Source: Nannocystis pusilla (GTDB taxonomy: Bacteria > Myxococcota_A > Polyangia > Nannocystales > Nannocystaceae). Taken from it: a stretch of DNA of 64,000 nt. Shown here piece after piece: positions 1-11,059 of the stretch. The notes below the pieces were generated by a model that worked only from the letters and a program-made list of their open reading frames with translations, was not told where the DNA came from and searched no databases. The DNA lies in the NCBI RefSeq assembly GCF_020073745.1, contig NZ_JAIRAU010000001.1, positions 868,001 through 932,000 on the forward strand, in the 5' to 3' direction. Numbering within the stretch: position 1 is the stretch's first letter; every line of letters begins with the position of its first letter. A program made the translations under genes and the position numbers.

Positions 1-2
1 GC

Positions 3-3000
3 GACCTCGACACGCTGACCGCGCTCCACGCGATCTATCAGCGCAACGAGTCGTGGGTCGAGCTCAACGACGTGCTCTCGAACCTGATCGAGCTCGGGCC
101 GGGCGTCCTCGGCACCGAGCAGCTGCGGGCCTACTACGCCCAGGTCGGCCGGATCCAGGCGGAGTACCTCATGGACACCCAGGCGGCGATCGCTGCCTGG
201 CGCCACGTCCTCGAGCTCGAGCCCAACAGCCTCGAGGCCCTGGCGGCGCTCGAGCGCCTGCACAGCAGCGAGGCCAGCTGGGACGAGGTCATCCGCGTCC
301 TCGAGAAGAAGCGCAAGGTCGTCGAGTCGGCGCCCGAGAAGATCGACGTGCTGATGCAGATCGCCGCGATCTGGGAGCAGCAGCTCGGCAACAAGACCGA
401 GGCCGCCGGCGCCTACCTCGAGATCCTCGACCTCGACCAGGCCTACATGCCGGCCCACGAGGCGCTGGAGACCATCTACCGCGAGACCGAGGCGTGGGGC
501 GAGCTCATCGAGCTCTACCTGCGGCAGGTCGAGATCTTCGACGACGCCAAGTTCAAGGTCTCGACCTACCAGAAGATGGCCAAGGTCTTCGAGGAGAACC
601 AGGACGACCCGGACAACGCCTTCGAGGTCCTCAAGTACGCGTTCAACATCGACTACGCCAACGAGGACACCTCGCGCGAGCTCGAGCGCCTCGCCACCCA
701 GGCCAACAAGTGGGGCGAGCTGCTCAACGAGTACAACGGCATCGTCCGCTCGATCCCCGACAAGAGCGAGCAGGCCGAGCTGTGGGTGAAGATCGGCCGC
801 TGGTACGGCGAGCACCTCAACCGCGTCGACTACGGCCTCAAGTCGCTCGAAGAGGCGCTCAAGCTCAACGCCAACAACATCAACGCGCTGCGCGAGCAGG
901 CCGGCTTCTACCGCCGGGCGATGAACAACGTCGAGCTGGCCAAGACGCTGGCGCGGATCGTCCCGCTCGAGACCGACCCGAACATCCAGATCCGCACGCT
1001 GACGCAGCTCGCGGAGGTCCAGGACGGCGGGCTCGGCGACATCCCGGCGGCGATCGAGAGCTACCGCAAGGTGCTCGAGATCGACGGCGAGAACATCAAC
1101 GCCCTCGACGCGCTGGCCCGGCTCCACCAGAACCAGGGTCAGTGGCAGGACCTCGTCCACGTGCTCGAGCGGCGCGTCGGCACGCTCGACGAGCCGGAGC
1201 AGGTCATCGCCCTGCGCAAGCGCATCGGCGGCGTCCAGGAGGGTCAGCTCGGCGACGCGGCGGCGGCGGTCGAGACCTACCGCAGCATCGTCGACTCCGA
1301 GCCGGGCGACCGCGAGGCCCTGGCGGCGCTCGAGCGCCTGTACCTGGCGGGCGGCAACGTCCCGGAGTACCTCGGCGTCCTCGAGGCCGAGCTCGACACC
1401 ACCACCGTGCGCGACGAGCAGATCGCGATCTACGACCGCATGGCGGCCGCGCACGTCAACCTGGCCCAGGACCCGGCGCGGGCGGCCGAGGCGCTCGAGA
1501 AGATCCTGCTCCTCGACAAGTACCGCGACTCGACCTACCGCCAGCTCGAGGACCTGTACACCAGGCTCGAGAAGTGGACCGAGCTGGTCGAGACCTACCG
1601 CAACCACATCGCGGTCACCACGGCTCCGGCCGCCAAGACCGAGCTGCTGGTGGCGATGGGCCAGGTCTACGAGAAGCAGATCCAGGACATCGACCGCGCG
1701 ATCGAGACCTACAGCGAGATCCTCGAGCTGAACCCGCAGCACTTCGACTCTGCGGTCACGCTCGCTCGCCTGCAGGAGCAGATCGAGGACTGGCCGGCCG
1801 CGCTCAAGACGTTGGCGCGCCTGGTCGAGCTGTCGCGCGACCCGGCGGTCCGCGTGCAGCACCTGACCCGCATGGGCCAGGTCTACCAGGAGAAGCTGAC
1901 CCAGCTCGACGAGGCCGAGCGGCGCCTGACCCAGGCGACCGAGATCGACCCGGGCTACGTGCCGGCGATCGTCAGCCTCGCCGAGCTGTACAAGGGCCGG
2001 CGCGACTGGCTCAAGGCGGCGCGCAACCTCGAGGCGGCGTTCGGCTACTCGAACACCAAGCTCGAGAAGATCGCGCTCGCGGCCGAGGCCGGCTTCATCT
2101 ACTACGAGGAGCTCGAGAACAAGGACAAGGCCGTCGCGCTGTTCGCCGAGGTGCTCAAGCTCGATCCGGAGCACGTCAAGGTCGGCCGCGTGATTGGCCA
2201 GATCTACTACGACGAGGGCCGCTTCGCCGACGCCGACCCGATCTTCGACGTCCTCACGCGCAAGGCCGACCAGCTCGGGCTCGGCGACCAGGACCAGCGC
2301 GACCTGTACCTGCGGGCCGCGAAGGTGGCGCGCAAGCTCGGCAACGGCGACAAGGCCCTGAAGCAGTTCAAGCGCGCCTACGACATCGACGCGACCAACC
2401 GCGAGGTGCTCGTCGGCATGGCCGACCTGCTGTTCGAGAAGGAGGACTGGGAGAAGGCGTTCAAGCTGTACCAGACGATCCTGGTCCAGCACCGCGACAC
2501 CCAGAGCTCGTCCGAGACGGTGCTCGTCTACTACCGCCTCGGCATGATCAAGAAGCGGCAGAACGAGCCGCGGAAGGCGCTCAACTACCTCGAGAAGGCG
2601 CTCGAGGTCGATCCGCACGACCTCGCCACCCTGAACGCGGTCATCGAGCTGCAGACGGGCGCGAGCGACTGGGAGGGCGTCATCCAGGCCAAGCGGGCCA
2701 TGATCGACGTGGCCGCCACCGGCGACGCCCAGGCGGCGATCTACAACGAGATCGGCAAGCTGTACCTCGAGAAGCTCGGGAACTGGCAGAAGGCGGCGGC
2801 GGCCTATCAGAACGCCCTCGACCTGCAGCCGAAGGACTACCCGCTGCTGCACACGCTGCTCGACATCTACACCCGCAACAAGCAGTGGGAGGAGTCGGTC
2901 CGGATCATCGACCGCATCGTCGAGATCGAGAAGGACCCGAAGCGGCGCTCGAAGTACAACTACACCGCGGCGGTGCTGCTCCGCGACGAGCTCAAGGCCC

Positions 3001-4376
3001 ACGACGAGTCGATCGACCGCTTCAACTCGGTGCTCGACGACGACCCGTCGTACCTGAAGGCGTTCCAGGCGATCGACGCGATGGTCACCAAGTCGAAGGA
3101 CTGGAAGACCCTCGAGCGCTCGTACCGGAAGATGCTGAAGCGGCTCCCGGCCGACGGCATGGGCGACCTGAAGATCACCCTGTGGTCGAACCTCGCGGAG
3201 ATCTACCGGACGCGCCTGAAGGACTTCAAGGCGGCCACCGCGGCGTTCGAGGTCGCGGCCAAGCTCGACCCGGGCAACACCGAGCGGCACTACCTGCTGG
3301 CCGAGCTCTACGAGGCGCTCATGCAGGACAACCCGCAGGAGTACGCCACGCAGGCGGTCAAGGAGCACCAGATCCTCATCGCCCAGGAGCCCTTCCGCTA
3401 CGAGAGCTACCACGCGCTCTTCAACATCTACCGGAAGAGCAACCAGTTCGATAAGGCCTACTGCCTCGCCCGCACGCTGGTGTTCCTCAAGCAGGCCACG
3501 CCCGAGGAGCAGCAGATCCACGACAAGTACGCCTCGAACGAGTTCCGGCAGGCGCGTCAGCGGCTCTCGGAGGAGATCCTCCGCCGCCACGTGTTCCACC
3601 CGGACGAGGACCTGTACCTCACCGGCATCCTCGGCTCGATCGCCCCGGCGATCGCGGCCTGGCGCGCCAACCCGCTGCCCGCGTACCTCAAGCCCAACGA
3701 GCGCACGGACATCAACACCGATCCGGCGCCCGTGTCCCGCATGGCCAAGTACGTCATGCAGCTGCTCAACGTCGGCCAGCCGGACCTCTACCTCCGGCCG
3801 GACGACCCCGGCGATGTCTCGCTGCTCAACGCGCAGCGCGACGGTCGCGTCCACCCGACGATGGTCGTGTTCCAGAACCTGCTCAAGGGCAAGAACGAGA
3901 AGCACCTCGCCTTCGCCCTCGGCCGGTACATGTCCGACCTCTACCTGCCGCACTACGCCTACGTCGCGCTCGACCGCTCGCCGCAGAACCTCAAGCAGGT
4001 GTTCCTCGCCTGCATGCACATGTGCGACATGGAGACCGGCGGCAACCGCCAGGAGCTCGACCAGATCGCCCGCGAGATCCTCTCGCGTCTGCCCGCCAAC
4101 GCCCGCGACCAGATGCGCAGCCTCATGCGCCGCTTCGTCGAGGCCGGCGGCTCCACCGACGTGAAGAAGTGGGCGCTCGGCACCGAGATCACGGCGTACC
4201 GCATCGGCTTCCTGCTGTGCGACGACCTCATCACCGCCGCGCACCTGATCTCCCAGGAGCAGGCCGCCTTCGGCTCGGCCATGACGCCGAAGGACAAGAT
4301 CAGGGAGCTGGTCCTCTACAGCATCAGCGAGGACTACTTCAAGGCGCGCAAGGGCATCGGCGTCTCGGTCGCCTGA
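3..4376 (+). CDS. Large tetratricopeptide-repeat (TPR) protein, 5' end outside window
   Basis: The reading frame is open from the first full codon and reads as TPR sequence before the first possible GTG at 72, so the true start lies upstream. At least 1457 residues are present. Nearly the whole visible protein is a solenoid of about 34-residue helix pairs with recurring patterns such as AIETYSEILELNP and AAAAYQNALDLQP, typical of a protein-binding scaffold. The last 300 residues (from about LRRHVFHPDEDLYLTG) lose the repeat and form a separate C-terminal domain I do not recognise. No membrane segment or enzyme motif is seen, so a cytoplasmic scaffold role is inferred. A repeat-associated hairpin follows the stop codon. 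Confidence 0.85.
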   Translation, partial: DLDTLTALHAIYQRNESWVELNDVLSNLIELGPGVLGTEQLRAYYAQVGRIQAEYLMDTQAAIAAWRHVLELEPNSLEALAALERLHSSEASWDEVIRVLEKKRKVVESAPEKIDVLMQIAAIWEQQLGNKTEAAGAYLEILDLDQAYMPAHEALETIYRETEAWGELIELYLRQVEIFDDAKFKVSTYQKMAKVFEENQDDPDNAFEVLKYAFNIDYANEDTSRELERLATQANKWGELLNEYNGIVRSIPDKSEQAELWVKIGRWYGEHLNRVDYGLKSLEEALKLNANNINALREQAGFYRRAMNNVELAKTLARIVPLETDPNIQIRTLTQLAEVQDGGLGDIPAAIESYRKVLEIDGENINALDALARLHQNQGQWQDLVHVLERRVGTLDEPEQVIALRKRIGGVQEGQLGDAAAAVETYRSIVDSEPGDREALAALERLYLAGGNVPEYLGVLEAELDTTTVRDEQIAIYDRMAAAHVNLAQDPARAAEALEKILLLDKYRDSTYRQLEDLYTRLEKWTELVETYRNHIAVTTAPAAKTELLVAMGQVYEKQIQDIDRAIETYSEILELNPQHFDSAVTLARLQEQIEDWPAALKTLARLVELSRDPAVRVQHLTRMGQVYQEKLTQLDEAERRLTQATEIDPGYVPAIVSLAELYKGRRDWLKAARNLEAAFGYSNTKLEKIALAAEAGFIYYEELENKDKAVALFAEVLKLDPEHVKVGRVIGQIYYDEGRFADADPIFDVLTRKADQLGLGDQDQRDLYLRAAKVARKLGNGDKALKQFKRAYDIDATNREVLVGMADLLFEKEDWEKAFKLYQTILVQHRDTQSSSETVLVYYRLGMIKKRQNEPRKALNYLEKALEVDPHDLATLNAVIELQTGASDWEGVIQAKRAMIDVAATGDAQAAIYNEIGKLYLEKLGNWQKAAAAYQNALDLQPKDYPLLHTLLDIYTRNKQWEESVRIIDRIVEIEKDPKRRSKYNYTAAVLLRDELKAHDESIDRFNSVLDDDPSYLKAFQAIDAMVTKSKDWKTLERSYRKMLKRLPADGMGDLKITLWSNLAEIYRTRLKDFKAATAAFEVAAKLDPGNTERHYLLAELYEALMQDNPQEYATQAVKEHQILIAQEPFRYESYHALFNIYRKSNQFDKAYCLARTLVFLKQATPEEQQIHDKYASNEFRQARQRLSEEILRRHVFHPDEDLYLTGILGSIAPAIAAWRANPLPAYLKPNERTDINTDPAPVSRMAKYVMQLLNVGQPDLYLRPDDPGDVSLLNAQRDGRVHPTMVVFQNLLKGKNEKHLAFALGRYMSDLYLPHYAYVALDRSPQNLKQVFLACMHMCDMETGGNRQELDQIAREILSRLPANARDQMRSLMRRFVEAGGSTDVKKWALGTEITAYRIGFLLCDDLITAAHLISQEQAAFGSAMTPKDKIRELVLYSISEDYFKARKGIGVSVA

Positions 4377-4388
4377 GACCGAGCATCG

Positions 4389-4416
4389 ACTGTCCGTGAG
4401 GACATGTCCGAGAGGG
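4389..4416. repeat. 14-bp-period palindromic repeat, 2 units
   Basis: Two consecutive 14-bp units, one beginning ACTGTCC and the next CATGTCCGAGAGGG, lie just after the stop of the TPR gene. The second unit runs into the 5' arm of the hairpin at 4408-4437. This is the first member of the family described under findings. Confidence 0.6.
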
Positions 4417-4437
4417 CGGCCCCGGCCGCCCTCTCGG
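4408..4437. terminator. Hairpin terminator between convergent genes
   Basis: A perfect 13-bp stem (CCGAGAGGGCGGC and its complement) closes a 4-base loop. A short T-containing tract follows on the plus side. It sits between the convergent TPR and cyclase genes, so it can serve both transcripts. Confidence 0.65.
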
Positions 4438-4587
4438 CGTTTGTGCCGCCGGTGGGCGAGCGCGAGGTGAGACGCGGGGCCGCGAGGGGCCGTGGAACGG
4501 CGTCGCCCTCGCGACCTCGCCGCGGATCGTGCGTCCGGCAGGCGCAGGCGCGGCGCACCCGCGGGCGCGCAGGGCAGGGACCCGCGC

Positions 4588-6186
<1,599 letters not shown>

Positions 6187-6489
6187 CGACGATTCCGCAT
6201 CGTAGGGCAGGTAAATCCGCGGATCAACCGCCCTCGATGCACCTTCGATGTCCCGTGCCGGGCCGGACGATCGACCGCGACGCACGGGACAGGTCGATCC
6301 CAGGCCCGCGTCGCCACCGCCTGTGCCGCGATCGCGGTCCGCCTCGCCGCCCCGGCTGGCCTCTGGTTCAGTCTCGGGCCATGCCTCTGCGACCGCGTGC
6401 GAACCGCCGCGCGCGTTTGCGCCATCGCTCTCTCTGGGGGGAAAGCGACGGTCCTTGCAGTATGATGCCGGGGCCAAAGTCCCCTCCTC
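6187..6489. promoter_or_regulatory. Divergent intergenic region with an inverted repeat
   Basis: This 303-bp gap separates the cyclase (minus) from the coiled-coil gene (plus) and must hold both promoters. A 9-bp inverted repeat, GTCCCGTGC at 6250-6258 and GCACGGGAC at 6282-6290, lies 64 bp upstream of the cyclase start. It could be an operator or leader hairpin. I see no convincing -35/-10 pair. Confidence 0.35.
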
Positions 6490-9400
6490 GTGTACCACCT
6501 GCCCGCATATGTAGCTTTGGAGCGTTGGCTGCTCCAAAAGCGCGTGGCCGTCGTGCTCCCCGGGGGGCCTGAAGGACCGCGCCGCCTCGCGGCAGCCGGC
6601 GTGGCACGTGTTCTCGTGCTGGGCGGCGACTGCCCGGCCGAGCCCGGTTTGGAGGTCTGGTCGGGCCCGCTGGAGCTCTCGCACCTGCCGCTGCGCGACC
6701 GCAGCATCGACGCCGTGACGTGCATCGAGGGCGGCGTGACGCACGACCCGACCGCCCGTCACGCGCTCATGGTCGAGGCGCGCCGGGTGCTACGCGAAGG
6801 TGGCATCCTGGCGCTCGGCGTCGAGCCCGACCCGACGCACCTGTGGGAGATCGAAGACGATCTCCGCGGCGTCTTCACCCACGTCGCCGCCCTCGCGCAG
6901 CTCGAGTGGCAGGGCGTGAGCCTGGCGCCGCTGCTGCCCGCGCCGCCCGGCGAGGCGCTGACGGCGGCGCTGCGCGAGGGACTGCTCGACGAGCCGCTGC
7001 CGATCCAGCGCTACCTGGTGCTCGCCTCGCAGACCGAGCTCGAGGCGCCGCTGCGCGAGTGCATCATCGTCCCGACCGGCCCGGTCGCGCCGCTTACCCC
7101 GGCGATCGAGGTCGTCGAGGTGACCGTCGTCGGACCGGCGCCGCTGCCCCCGGAGCCCGAGCCGGAGCCCGAACCGGCCGAGAACACCGACTTCGACCTC
7201 GTGGCCCTGTTCGCCGCCGAGTCGGCCTCGGCGCTGCTCGGCGTTCCGACGCCGCGCGTGCACGAGCCCTCGACGCCCGAGACGCTGCCGCCGCCGTCCC
7301 CCCAGCCGCTGGAGCCGCCGGCACCCGAGCCCGAGTCGGCGACCAAAGTCGTCGTCGCTGTCGATCCCGCGGTCCTCGCCGAGCTCGAGCAGCTGCGGGA
7401 GATCGTCAACAACTTCTCGACGGAGCGCGAGAGCCTGCTCGCCCACGCGGTCAAGCTGGCCAGCGACCTCGATCGCGTGCGCGAAGAGAAGGCCCGCACC
7501 GACGCCGAGCTGCACGCCGCGCGGCAGCGGCTCGAGTCGCTGCAACATGTCCAGGAGGACAGCCGACTGCACTCGCTGGCCGCGCTGATGCGCCGGCCCG
7601 ACCCCGACACCACCGTGGCGACCCACGAGCTGGTCGACGAGGTCGCCCCGCTGGCCGCGCCCGAGAGCGGCCGCGCCACCGCCGACGCCGCGATCGATCG
7701 CAACCGCCTGCGCGAGGAACTGGCCCGCCGCACCGGGGAGCTGCAAGAGCTCGAGACGCGGGTGCTGCAACAAGAAGAGGAGATCCGCCGCGAGCACCTC
7801 GAGAACGTCCGCCTGGTCACGGACGTCGATCGCCTGCGCGAGCAGGTCGAGCGCAGCCGGGCGATCGAGCAGGACCGCGTGCTCGAGCTCGAGCGCCTCG
7901 GCCACGAGCTGCGCAAGCTCGAGATGGACCACGCCGAGCTGCAGGGCCTCTACAACACGCAGGAGCAGCGGCTGCGCACCCGCGAGGAGTCGGGCGCGCA
8001 CAAGGGCGCGGTCCCGACGATCGACAGCTCGGCGCGCCTGCTCGAGCTCGAGAAGATCACGGCCCAGCGCGACCAGCTGCGCGCCCGCGAGAAGGCCGCC
8101 GCCGACATCGTCCGCCGCCGCGACCGCGAGCTGGCCGACGCCACCCGCACCGTCCGCGAGCTGCGGCGCTCGGTCGAAGACCACGCGACGCTCGCGGCCC
8201 AGCTGCGCGGCGAGCTGGCGGTGCTGCAGGTGCACATCCAGCGGCTCGAGGAGACGGTGCCGAGCCTGCAGGAGCGGCTGCGCGACCAGCAGCGCAAGAC
8301 GATCGAGCGCGAGGACGAGTCGGCCGAGCTGCAGCGCCGGCTCGAGGAAGGGGTCGCGGAGCAGGAGCACCTGCGCGGCCGCCTGCGCCGCCAGCGGCAG
8401 GACATGGAGGCGCTCGCCGGGGCCAAGCAGGGCGCCGAGGTCGAGCTGTTCCGCCTGCGCCGCGAGCTCGAGGCCAAGCACCAGGCCATCGATCAGCTGC
8501 AGCAGATCGTGTCGCTCGGGGCCAGCCGCATGGGCCAGGCCACCGGCCCGCTGTCCGACGCCGCCCGCGCCGAGCTGCTGTCGCTGCGCGGCGAGCTGGC
8601 CGACCAGGCCGCCGAGCACGCCGAGGCGCTGGCCCGCAGCGAGGCCGAGCACCAGCGGATCGTCGAGCACGAGCGGGCCCGCCTGCGTCGCTCTCGCCTC
8701 GAGGCGGGCATCCGCGCCGAGGAGATGGAATACATGCTGTTCCAGCTCGACACCGCGGAGCAGAAGATCTGGGAGATGAACGACGCCACCGACCGCAGCG
8801 CGGCGCGGTTGGCCGCCGGTCTCGCCCAGCTCGAGAAGCAGAAGGAACAGTACGAGGATCTCGCCGACGAGCTCGACGTCACGCGCAACCTGCTGGTCGA
8901 GGCGCAGGCCAAGATCGCCGAGCTCGAGCGCCTCCTCGACAGCGAGCGCGCCCGCCTCGCCCGCGTGTCGCTGGCGCCGGCGACGATCTCCGACGGGCCC
9001 GACACCAGCGGCAGCTTCGACGTCACGGTCGACGAGCCCGAGCCCGAGCCGGGGGACTCGATCGTGGCGCCGGTGATCCGTCATTACCCCGACGACCGCG
9101 ACCCGCTGGCGGGCATCGACCTCGACGACGAGTCGGAGCCGGTCAGCCTGGCGGTCCGCCTCGCCGGCGGCAGCGCGGCCGACTCCGGCGACTTCGACAT
9201 GGGCTCGCTCGGCAGCGCCGAGGTCTCGAGCCCGGTGTTCCGCCTGCCCTCCGACGACGACGTCGACCTCGACGACGACGCCGACACCCCCACGCGGGTG
9301 GTCCTCGTGCCGGACGAGGAGGAGGACGAGGTGTTCTCGATCGACACCGAGTGGGGCGAGCTCGACGACGACAAGCGGTCGGCCGGTGGGCGCGCCGGCT

Positions 9401-9591
9401 ACGAGCGCGACCTCTCGAACCAGCGGATCGTCATCGAGGTCCTGGAAGACGAGGCCTGGCCCAACGACGGCGAGCTCGAGCCCGAGTTGCAGGCGCTCCT
9501 CAACGTCCGCCCCGAGCCTTCGGCCGAAGACGGCAAGTCCGCCGGCGCCCCGGCCGAGACCGGCAAGGCGCAGGGCGACAAATCCTCGTGA
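6490..9591 (+). CDS. Methyltransferase-like domain fused to a long coiled coil
   Basis: 1033 residues from a GTG start. Residues 1-175 look like a degenerate class I SAM methyltransferase: a VLVLGGD strand, LPLRDRSIDAV, then EARRVLREGGILALG, the usual post-motif II pattern. The glycine loop of motif I is poor, so catalysis is doubtful. A Pro/Glu-rich linker (about 210-275) follows. Residues 290-820 are a near-continuous coiled coil rich in LEQLR and ELERL heptads. The tail (about 840-1033) is acidic and disordered. No membrane segment is visible. The architecture suggests a filament-forming or polar scaffold protein, but the function is unknown. It is divergent from the cyclase gene. Confidence 0.75.
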   Translation: MYHLPAYVALERWLLQKRVAVVLPGGPEGPRRLAAAGVARVLVLGGDCPAEPGLEVWSGPLELSHLPLRDRSIDAVTCIEGGVTHDPTARHALMVEARRVLREGGILALGVEPDPTHLWEIEDDLRGVFTHVAALAQLEWQGVSLAPLLPAPPGEALTAALREGLLDEPLPIQRYLVLASQTELEAPLRECIIVPTGPVAPLTPAIEVVEVTVVGPAPLPPEPEPEPEPAENTDFDLVALFAAESASALLGVPTPRVHEPSTPETLPPPSPQPLEPPAPEPESATKVVVAVDPAVLAELEQLREIVNNFSTERESLLAHAVKLASDLDRVREEKARTDAELHAARQRLESLQHVQEDSRLHSLAALMRRPDPDTTVATHELVDEVAPLAAPESGRATADAAIDRNRLREELARRTGELQELETRVLQQEEEIRREHLENVRLVTDVDRLREQVERSRAIEQDRVLELERLGHELRKLEMDHAELQGLYNTQEQRLRTREESGAHKGAVPTIDSSARLLELEKITAQRDQLRAREKAAADIVRRRDRELADATRTVRELRRSVEDHATLAAQLRGELAVLQVHIQRLEETVPSLQERLRDQQRKTIEREDESAELQRRLEEGVAEQEHLRGRLRRQRQDMEALAGAKQGAEVELFRLRRELEAKHQAIDQLQQIVSLGASRMGQATGPLSDAARAELLSLRGELADQAAEHAEALARSEAEHQRIVEHERARLRRSRLEAGIRAEEMEYMLFQLDTAEQKIWEMNDATDRSAARLAAGLAQLEKQKEQYEDLADELDVTRNLLVEAQAKIAELERLLDSERARLARVSLAPATISDGPDTSGSFDVTVDEPEPEPGDSIVAPVIRHYPDDRDPLAGIDLDDESEPVSLAVRLAGGSAADSGDFDMGSLGSAEVSSPVFRLPSDDDVDLDDDADTPTRVVLVPDEEEDEVFSIDTEWGELDDDKRSAGGRAGYERDLSNQRIVIEVLEDEAWPNDGELEPELQALLNVRPEPSAEDGKSAGAPAETGKAQGDKSS

Positions 9592-9663
9592 GCGGCGCGC
9601 CCGGTTGGCGCGGTTGCCGCCGAACGGGTGGGCCTCGCCGGACCCCAGTCGCTCGCAAAAGTG

Positions 9664-9693
9664 CTTGACGCCGGAACGAACCTGTCCTAGGTT
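9664..9693 (+). promoter_or_regulatory. Probable sigma-70 promoter of tRNA-Leu(CAG)
   Basis: TTGACG at 9664-9669 and TAGGTT at 9688-9693 are 18 bp apart and end 11 bp before the mature tRNA. Confidence 0.5.
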
Positions 9694-9704
9694 CCACGCC
9701 CGCC

Positions 9705-9790
9705 GCGAGGATGGCGAAATTGGTAGACGCGCACGGTTCAGGTCCGTGTGTCCTTAGGACGTGGGGGTTCGAGTCCCTTTCCTCGCACCA
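9705..9790 (+). tRNA. tRNA-Leu (anticodon CAG)
   Basis: The 7-bp acceptor stem GCGAGGA / TCCTCGC closes the molecule. The D-arm has AAATTGGTAGACGC. The anticodon loop TTCAGGT gives CAG. A long variable arm, as expected for class II tRNA-Leu, is followed by the T-arm GGTTCGAGTCC. CCA is encoded at 9788-9790. It decodes CUG, which should be a dominant Leu codon at this GC content. A promoter and a terminator flank it, so it looks like a single-gene unit. Confidence 0.97.
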
Positions 9791-9796
9791 GAGCTG

Positions 9797-9827
9797 AAGG
9801 CCCTGTCACCGCCGGTGACAGGGCCTT
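9797..9827 (+). terminator. Rho-independent terminator after tRNA-Leu
   Basis: A perfect 14-bp stem (AAGGCCCTGTCACC and its complement) with a GCC loop starts 7 bp past the CCA end. CGCCTTTGG follows. Confidence 0.85.
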
Positions 9828-9918
9828 CGCCTTTGGTCCGCCCGACGAAGGAGGCGCCGCCGCAACGGTGTCTCCGCCCCCCGCATGAGGTCTGCTCGCC
9901 GGTCGGTGGGGACCCGAC

Positions 9919-9951
9919 GGCGAGCGCCTCGGCGGGGCCGAGGCGCTCGCC
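9919..9951. terminator. Strong hairpin between convergent units
   Basis: A perfect 15-bp stem, GGCGAGCGCCTCGGC with loop GGG, lies 12 bp past the 3' end of the minus-strand gene at 9964. Neither side has a long T tract, so it may be a transcript-end stabiliser or a weak terminator. Confidence 0.6.
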
Positions 9952-9963
9952 GCGGCGCTCCGG

Positions 9964-10185
9964 TCAGGACTGACCGCCGAGAACCTCGATACTCTTGACC
10001 GCGATGCTCGGGCCGGACATGTGGATCCCGAAACCACCGGATTCGACGTTGCCCTCGACCTTGACCCGCGCCCCCGCCTTCACGGAGCACTTGCTCAGGC
10101 GGTACACATCGCCCTTGTCGGTGACGAGCTCGTGAAAGCCGCCCTCGAGGTCGTTCTTCCGCACGGTCCCGGTGAAGGTCGCCAT
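9964..10185 (-). CDS. Small conserved protein (DUF5818-like)
   Basis: A 73-residue protein starting MATFTGTVRKNDLEGG and containing ELVTDKGDVYRLSK. The pattern of short beta strands suggests a small OB-like barrel. It resembles proteins I recall as DUF5818, but the role is unknown. No signal peptide or membrane segment is seen. Its ATG (complement of 10183-10185) lies in the same CCATGG as the proposed ATG of thiD on the other strand. The two genes are therefore exactly head to head, and each promoter must lie inside the other gene. Confidence 0.75.
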   Translation of the reverse strand: MATFTGTVRKNDLEGGFHELVTDKGDVYRLSKCSVKAGARVKVEGNVESGGFGIHMSGPSIAVKSIEVLGGQS

Positions 10186-10990
10186 GGTCCGCAGTGTACC
10201 CGAGACTTCAAGCCACGCCACCGCGCTGTGGCTGCTCGCCGGCCTCGATCCGACCGGCGGCGCGGGTCTGTTGCGCGACACACTGACTGCCGCCGCGTGC
10301 GCGCCGAGGGTCCCGCTCGCCCGCATGGTCACCGCCTGGACCCGCCAGGGCCGCGGTCGACCCGCGAGCTCCGAGCCGCGGCCGGCGGACGTGGTCGTCC
10401 GCGAGCTGCGGTCGATGCCGCCTCCGCGCGCGATCAAGATCGGCCTGCTGCCGGCCGCGCTGACCGAGGCGGTGCTCGGCGAGGTCGCGTCCCGCCGCGT
10501 CCCCGTGGTCGTCGACCCGGTGCTCGTCGCCAGCGACGGCGGTGACCTCGGCGCCCGCGTGGACGTCCTGCGAGATTGCATTCGGGACATGTCCGAAGAG
10601 ACATGGCTCGTCACGCCCAACCGGCGCGAGGCGGCCGCCCTCACCGGCTCGACCGAGGACGACCCCGAGCTGGTCCAGCGCACCGCCGACGCCCTCGGCC
10701 GCGCCGGCGTCCTGCTCAAGAGCGCGGCCGACAGTCAGGAGCGGGTCCGCGACATCGTCTGTCTTCCGGGACAGGTGCACGTGTTCGAGCGCCCGCGCGT
10801 GGCCGGGCCCGACCCGCGCGGCACCGGCTGCGCGCTGGCCACCGCGATCGCCTGCGGCCTGGCCCAGGGCCGCCACATGCTCGCGGCCATCAGCGCCGCC
10901 GTGGCCTGGCTCGACGTCGCTCGCACCCGCTGCGTCCCCGGCGTCGACGGCCGCGTGCACCTGCCCGACCGCGCGCCGTCGCTGACGTGA
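10184..10990 (+). CDS. thiD: Hydroxymethylpyrimidine (phosphate) kinase-like protein ThiD
   Basis: A ribokinase-fold kinase of about 268 residues that would phosphorylate HMP and HMP-P in thiamine synthesis. The N-terminal LAGLDPTGGAGLLRD matches the family substrate loop. VVVDPVLVASDGG and LVTPNRREA are the central family motifs. RGTGCALATAIACGL is the anion-hole and catalytic motif near the end. The start is uncertain: in-frame ATGs are at 10172 and 10184, neither with a clear ribosome site. Two stretches (10584-10606 and 10758-10785) match the 14-bp repeat without visibly lengthening the protein. No TPP riboswitch is present upstream, and no other thi gene is nearby. Confidence 0.75.
   Translation: MVRSVPETSSHATALWLLAGLDPTGGAGLLRDTLTAAACAPRVPLARMVTAWTRQGRGRPASSEPRPADVVVRELRSMPPPRAIKIGLLPAALTEAVLGEVASRRVPVVVDPVLVASDGGDLGARVDVLRDCIRDMSEETWLVTPNRREAAALTGSTEDDPELVQRTADALGRAGVLLKSAADSQERVRDIVCLPGQVHVFERPRVAGPDPRGTGCALATAIACGLAQGRHMLAAISAAVAWLDVARTRCVPGVDGRVHLPDRAPSLT
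10584..10606. repeat. 14-bp repeat unit inside thiD
   Basis: GGACATGTCCGAAGAGACATGG includes one full unit (10588-10601) and the start of the next. It encodes RDMSEET just before the conserved VTPN motif, at a place where the usual ThiD length seems kept. This suggests replacement, not insertion. Confidence 0.55.
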
Positions 10991-11059
10991 GGCGAACGAC
11001 GGAGTGACGCGCGCGGCGGTCGGTGATCCGCAGGACGTGACGCGGCCGTTCGAGCGCGC

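Noticed and set aside
10184..10300. TPP riboswitch upstream of thiD
   Set aside because: No conserved CUGAGA or ACCUG-type elements are present, and there is no room because the upstream gene starts in the same CATG.
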